The position numbers and the translations under genes were made by a program. From Acholeplasmatales bacterium (GTDB taxonomy: Bacteria > Bacillota_I > Bacilli_A > Acholeplasmatales > Anaeroplasmataceae): a DNA stretch of 10,872 nt. The notes beneath the pieces are model-generated. The model was not told the origin of the DNA, did no database searches, and saw only the letters and a program-made list of their open reading frames with translations. Where the stretch lies: NCBI GenBank assembly GCA_024696565.1, contig JAILGR010000003.1:1-10872 (forward strand). Direction: 5' to 3'. Of this stretch, positions 6,091-10,872 are shown piece by piece. Each line of letters opens with the position of its first letter. The stretch's first letter is position 1.

Positions 6091-6098
6091 TTTCATTC

Positions 6099-7217
6099 TT
6101 ATTTAAATAGACTCTTAAATTTTTCCCATGGAGATTTCTTTTCTTGTTTTTCTAAAACAGAAAGTTTAGATATTAATTCACTTTCTTCTTTAGAAAGATT
6201 TGTTGGAACTACAATATTACAAATAACATATTGATCTCCTCTAGATGAACCACCCTTAGGATTCTTTGTTCCACGGCCTCTTAAACGAAGCTTAGCTCCA
6301 TATTGAGTACCAGCAGGAATCTTTACTGATACATTACCATCTATTGTAGGAACTTCAATAGTATCACCTAAAGCGGCTTGTGAATATGAAATAGGAATCT
6401 CTAAATAAATATCTTGACCATCACGTCTAAATTGAGGATGCTCTTGAGCATTTATTTTTAAATATAGATCACCATTAGGACCACCATTAAAGCCAGCTTG
6501 ACCGGCACCTGCAACACGAATAGTCATGCCAGATAAAATACCTGCAGGGATATTTACATCAACATCCTTAGTTCTTCTTACTCTACCCTTACCAGCACAA
6601 TCAGGACACTTTTTAGTAATAATTTTACCACGACCATTACAATCAGGACAACCAGTTTCAACATTAGTATAACCAAAGATAGTTTGTTGACGAACTAAAA
6701 TACGACCACGACCTCCACACTTTGGACATGTTTTAATGTCACTTTTAGAAGCCGCACCACTACCACCACAAGTCATACAATCATCATCTACTGTTACACG
6801 GATACGCTTTGTACAACCAAAGACTGCCTCTTCAAATGTAATATTTAAAGTTTTTTCTACATCAGCACCTTGGCTTGGGCCATTAGATTGTCTTCTACCA
6901 CCACCAAAGAATTGGTTAATGATATCTTCAAATCCACCAAAGCCGCCAAATCCACCAAAGCCTGCGCCACCACCGGCACCACCAAAGCCTTGAGTTGGAT
7001 CTTCAAAGCCATATTGATCATATCTTGCCTTCTTTTGAGGATCAGATAATGTTTCATATGCTTCATTAATCTCTTTAAATTTTTCTTCTGCGCCTGGTTC
7101 TTTATTTAAATCTGGGTGATATTTTTTTGCAAGAGAACGATAAGCCTTTTTAATCTCATCATCAGATGCACCTTTTTGTAATCCTAATACTTCATAGTAG
7201 TCACGTTTTGCTGCCAT
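6099..7217 (-). CDS. dnaJ: Chaperone protein DnaJ (Hsp40)
   Basis: DnaJ delivers unfolded substrates to DnaK and stimulates its ATPase. The 372-aa length and layout are those of a type I Hsp40. The J domain (about 5-70) has HPD at 34-36. A Gly/Phe-rich linker (about 77-107) contains repeated [11 protein letters not shown]. The zinc-binding domain has eight cysteines in four CxxC pairs (147/150, 164/167, 190/193, 204/207) of the CxxCxGxG type. Two beta-barrel client-binding domains follow, with [18 protein letters not shown] (235-252) and [17 protein letters not shown] (312-328), and then the C-terminal dimerisation tail. The start is set by GGAGGTG upstream of the ATG. It is the last gene of the HrcA-controlled unit, 60 nt after dnaK, and is followed by a terminator. 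The [12 protein letters not shown] start is standard. Confidence 0.97.
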   Translation of the reverse strand: MAAKRDYYEVLGLQKGASDDEIKKAYRSLAKKYHPDLNKEPGAEEKFKEINEAYETLSDPQKKARYDQYGFEDPTQGFGGAGGGAGFGGFGGFGGFEDIINQFFGGGRRQSNGPSQGADVEKTLNITFEEAVFGCTKRIRVTVDDDCMTCGGSGAASKSDIKTCPKCGGRGRILVRQQTIFGYTNVETGCPDCNGRGKIITKKCPDCAGKGRVRRTKDVDVNIPAGILSGMTIRVAGAGQAGFNGGPNGDLYLKINAQEHPQFRRDGQDIYLEIPISYSQAALGDTIEVPTIDGNVSVKIPAGTQYGAKLRLRGRGTKNPKGGSSRGDQYVICNIVVPTNLSKEESELISKLSVLEKQEKKSPWEKFKSLFK

Positions 7218-7241
7218 AACTACACCTCCTACATACGATAA

Positions 7242-7264
7242 ATGAAGGGCAAGATGCCCTTCAT
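7242..7264 (-). other. Intercistronic hairpin between dnaK and dnaJ
   Basis: ATGAAGGGCA (7242-7251) and TGCCCTTCAT (7255-7264) form a perfect 10-bp stem with a 3-nt loop in the 60-nt gap between dnaK and dnaJ. No T-tract follows on the minus strand (next bases TTATCG), so it is unlikely to be an efficient intrinsic terminator. The dnaJ ribosome binding site lies just downstream and is not sequestered. A role in mRNA processing or in protecting the dnaK 3' end is possible by inference. Confidence 0.7.
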
Positions 7265-7277
7265 ATTAATTTTAAAA

Positions 7278-9110
<1,833 letters not shown>

Positions 9111-9749
9111 TTATTCTTTATTTTCAATTACATCTTCATTAACTTCTTTTTTTACTTCTGGCTTTTTATTAACCACTACCATTGCAGTTCTAAGCACACG
9201 GTCTTTATACATATAACCTGCTTGCTTAACTTCTAATACAACATTATCAGCTTTATCTTCTTCATATCTTGTATCAACAACCTGCATAATCTTAGGGTCA
9301 AATTCATCTAAAGCCTTACAATTAATTGGGCCTAAGCCCTCAGCCTTTAAGATATCAACTAATTGATTAGTAATCATTTGAAAACCAATTACATAGTTTT
9401 GAACCTCTGGACTTTGAGTTGGCATATTAATAATCATATTAAGCATATCAACAGGTCCGATTAATTCACCTACAACCTTTTGAGATGCATATTTACGATC
9501 AGTAATTTGCTCTTGCTTAATTCTCTTTTTAGTATTTTCAAGTTCAGCATAAGCTTTTAAATATTCATTCTTTAATTCAGCATACTTTTCTTCTAATTCT
9601 TTATTCTTAGCTTCTAGTTTTGCTATTTCTTCTTTATGCTTATCCTTTTTTTCTTTTTTGTTTTCTTTTTTCTCTACTTTTTCAGAAGTACTATTTTCTT
9701 CTTTCACTTCTTCTTCAGTAGCAGTTTCTTTAATCTCTTCCTCTTGCAT
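9111..9749 (-). CDS. grpE: Nucleotide exchange factor GrpE
   Basis: GrpE is a homodimer that releases ADP from DnaK and also acts as a thermosensor. The protein is 212 aa. It has a long Glu/Lys-rich N-terminus (1-about 40), then a coiled-coil helix (about 41-80, LEAKNKELEEKYAELKNEYL and on into NTKKRI). The core helices include GELIGPVDMLN, and the C-terminal beta domain carries the GrpE signature GYMYKDRVLRTAMVVV (184-199). The signature commonly has Pro after RVLR; here it is Thr. The ATG follows hrcA by 7 nt, after tandem stops (TAG TGA), and AAAGG at the end of hrcA provides the ribosome binding site. Tight spacing implies cotranscription and probably coupled translation. Confidence 0.96.
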   Translation of the reverse strand: MQEEEIKETATEEEVKEENSTSEKVEKKENKKEKKDKHKEEIAKLEAKNKELEEKYAELKNEYLKAYAELENTKKRIKQEQITDRKYASQKVVGELIGPVDMLNMIINMPTQSPEVQNYVIGFQMITNQLVDILKAEGLGPINCKALDEFDPKIMQVVDTRYEEDKADNVVLEVKQAGYMYKDRVLRTAMVVVNKKPEVKKEVNEDVIENKE

Positions 9750-9756
9750 CTAATCA

Positions 9757-10776
9757 CTACCTTTTATCCAATTTTTTCATACTATATGCCACATATTCAA
9801 GTAAAGGAATAGTAGCACGATAATTCATACGAGTAGGTCCTACTAATAAAATAGTTCCATTCTCATTATCATTAATTGCATACGGAATTGTAATGATTGA
9901 ACACTCTTCAAGTCCGCTACAAAGATTTTCTGAACCAATGTGAATCTTAATTCCTGAAATCTCTTGAGAACCAAAACTCTTTGTAACCTCTTCATTAATA
10001 GCTTTAATTACTTTTTGAATAACTTCTCTATCTTGGAATTCAGGTTGACTAAATAGTTTTGATAAACCAGCGTCATAAGTTTCACCTTTTAAGAATTTTT
10101 CAAATGATTTAATCATGAAGTTTAAAATATCATCTTGGAAATCAACCATTTGTCTAATTCTAGGCTTAGCAGCCTCTTTAGATAATACATCTCTTATTTC
10201 ATAAATGCTTCTACCATACATGGCATTATCAAACATTGAAATAATACGCATTAAATCATCCATTTTATATCCATCAGGAATATAAATCTTTTGGCTTTGA
10301 ACAGTACCAATTGATGTAACTATTAATAAAACAGCTTCATTATGCTCCTCTAGAGGAACTATTTCCATTTTTAATACTCTAGCTAAATCACTTGATGTAC
10401 CAATAATAGCTGTATAATAGCCTGTTAATTCACTTAAGAAATTAGTTAGCTTCTTAATAGCTTCTTCTTTAGATAACATTTTATTATCTAAGATTTCATC
10501 TACATATTTAAAATATTCAGATACATATTCATCTCTTATTACTAAATGATCAACATAATATCTATAACCAATTTCTGAAGGAATTCTACCTGAGGATGTA
10601 TGGGTCTTTTTTAAATAGCCTATTTCCTCAAGGTGCTGCATCTCATAACGAATGGTCGCACTAGAGTATGTTAAATAAGGCTTTTCAGTTAAAGACTTAG
10701 AACCAACTGGTTCATTTGATGTAACATATTCCTCAATAATTGCTTTCAAAATTAGTTTTTGGCGATCCGTTAACAC
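9757..10776 (-). CDS. hrcA: Heat-inducible transcription repressor HrcA
   Basis: HrcA is the repressor of class I heat-shock genes; it binds CIRCE inverted repeats and is kept active by GroEL in studied species. It is 339 aa. The N-terminal winged helix (about 1-75) includes the recognition region YSSATIRYEMQHLEEIGYLK (37-56), followed by THTSSGRIPSEIGYRYYVDHL (58-78), highly typical of the family. The middle and C-terminal dimerisation domains follow, with GSENLCSGLEECSIITIPY and GPTRMNY near the end. The start is GTG (10774-10776): an in-frame TGA lies three codons upstream, so nothing earlier is possible, and AGGAG sits 9 nt before it. An out-of-frame ATG (10781-10783) is too close to the AGGAG to be the likely start. 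It heads the operon and should autoregulate through the two operators just upstream. Confidence 0.96.
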   Translation of the reverse strand: MLTDRQKLILKAIIEEYVTSNEPVGSKSLTEKPYLTYSSATIRYEMQHLEEIGYLKKTHTSSGRIPSEIGYRYYVDHLVIRDEYVSEYFKYVDEILDNKMLSKEEAIKKLTNFLSELTGYYTAIIGTSSDLARVLKMEIVPLEEHNEAVLLIVTSIGTVQSQKIYIPDGYKMDDLMRIISMFDNAMYGRSIYEIRDVLSKEAAKPRIRQMVDFQDDILNFMIKSFEKFLKGETYDAGLSKLFSQPEFQDREVIQKVIKAINEEVTKSFGSQEISGIKIHIGSENLCSGLEECSIITIPYAINDNENGTILLVGPTRMNYRATIPLLEYVAYSMKKLDKR

Positions 10777-10789
10777 TATGCATCACTCC

Positions 10790-10816
10790 TTTGCACTCTC
10801 ATCATCCAAGTGCAAT
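10790..10816 (-). promoter_or_regulatory. CIRCE-type HrcA operator, start-site proximal (imperfect)
   Basis: On the plus strand TTTGCACTC (10790-10798), a 9-bp spacer, then AAGTGCAAT (10808-10816). Compared with the CIRCE consensus TTAGCACTC-N9-GAGTGCTAA the GCACT/AGTGC cores and N9 spacing are kept, but the outer bases differ. It covers the expected transcription start of hrcA and its far arm abuts the AAAGGAG ribosome binding site, so it could also fold in the mRNA leader. Confidence 0.75.
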
Positions 10817-10819
10817 TAC

Positions 10820-10848
10820 ATTATAAAACTATCTTTTGGCACTGTCAA
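10820..10848 (-). promoter_or_regulatory. Perfect consensus sigma-A promoter of the hrcA-grpE-dnaK-dnaJ operon
   Basis: On the minus strand TTGACA (10843-10848) and TATAAT (10820-10825) are separated by 17 bp, matching consensus at all hexamer positions. One CIRCE-type repeat covers the -35 and a second covers the start site, so a strong promoter held down by HrcA at two sites is the expected arrangement. The region from 10777 to the right edge contains only this control region. Confidence 0.9.
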
Positions 10849-10862
10849 CAAAAAAGTGCCAA
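10836..10862 (-). promoter_or_regulatory. CIRCE-type HrcA operator overlapping the -35
   Basis: On the plus strand TTGGCACTG (10836-10844), a 9-bp spacer, then AAGTGCCAA (10854-10862). The inner arms are perfectly paired and can be extended outwards to a 10-bp repeat, TTTTGGCACT/AGTGCCAAAA. The core GCACT/AGTGC and N9 spacing match CIRCE, but both flanks are GGCACT rather than AGCACT. The -35 TTGACA (10843-10848) lies inside it. Confidence 0.75.
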
Positions 10863-10872
10863 AAAGTAAAAA

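Noticed and set aside
6920..6990. Short tandem repeat-like sequence resembling a repeat array
   Set aside because: It encodes the Gly/Phe linker of DnaJ; the repetition follows from the GFGG amino-acid pattern and is not a CRISPR or mobile repeat.

Overview
This window is AT-rich DNA from a low-GC Gram-positive-type bacterium, most likely an anaerobic member of the Bacilli/Mollicutes-related lineages or the Clostridia. The evidence is the hrcA-grpE-dnaK-dnaJ order with CIRCE-like operators, AGGAGG-type ribosome binding sites, consensus sigma-A promoters, and an oxygen/NO-scavenging flavodiiron protein typical of anaerobes. TGG encodes Trp and TGA is used as a stop, so the code is the standard one rather than that of Mycoplasma. 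I cannot name the species. Every intact gene reads leftwards (minus strand); the only rightward gene is a broken RhuM-family remnant.

Reading in the direction of transcription, the right edge holds the stress-response control region. It has a perfect TTGACA-N17-TATAAT promoter flanked by two divergent CIRCE-type inverted repeats, followed by hrcA (GTG start), grpE, dnaK and dnaJ. A 10-bp hairpin lies between dnaK and dnaJ, and an intrinsic terminator follows dnaJ. HrcA should repress the whole unit, and DnaK/DnaJ/GrpE form the Hsp70 chaperone cycle.

A second unit follows, with its own promoter: an unrecognised two-TM protein (220 aa), rsmE (16S rRNA m3U1498 methyltransferase) and mtaB (tRNA ms2t6A methylthiotransferase). 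These three are packed with a 1-nt gap and a 4-nt overlap. In Bacillus subtilis the corresponding genes belong to a seven-gene dnaK operon with prmA between dnaJ and rsmE. Here prmA is absent, the unknown membrane protein fills the slot, and a terminator plus promoter split the operon.

Next come a tRNA-Leu(UAG) gene with a perfect promoter and its own terminator, then the RhuM remnant (one frameshift, one amber codon, truncated at the tRNA terminator). After these are a small nitroreductase and a multidomain flavodiiron protein (diiron core, flavodoxin, flavin reductase-like domain, short-form rubredoxin), each transcribed separately. The left edge holds the first 53 codons of a family 2 glycosyltransferase with an extended -10 promoter. 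Intergenic spaces are all short. In several of them a terminator T-tract runs straight into the -35 element of the next promoter.

I found no CRISPR array, insertion sequence, rRNA or origin. The least described items are the membrane protein in the prmA slot, the divergent paired CIRCE operators and the recurring terminator-promoter fusions.
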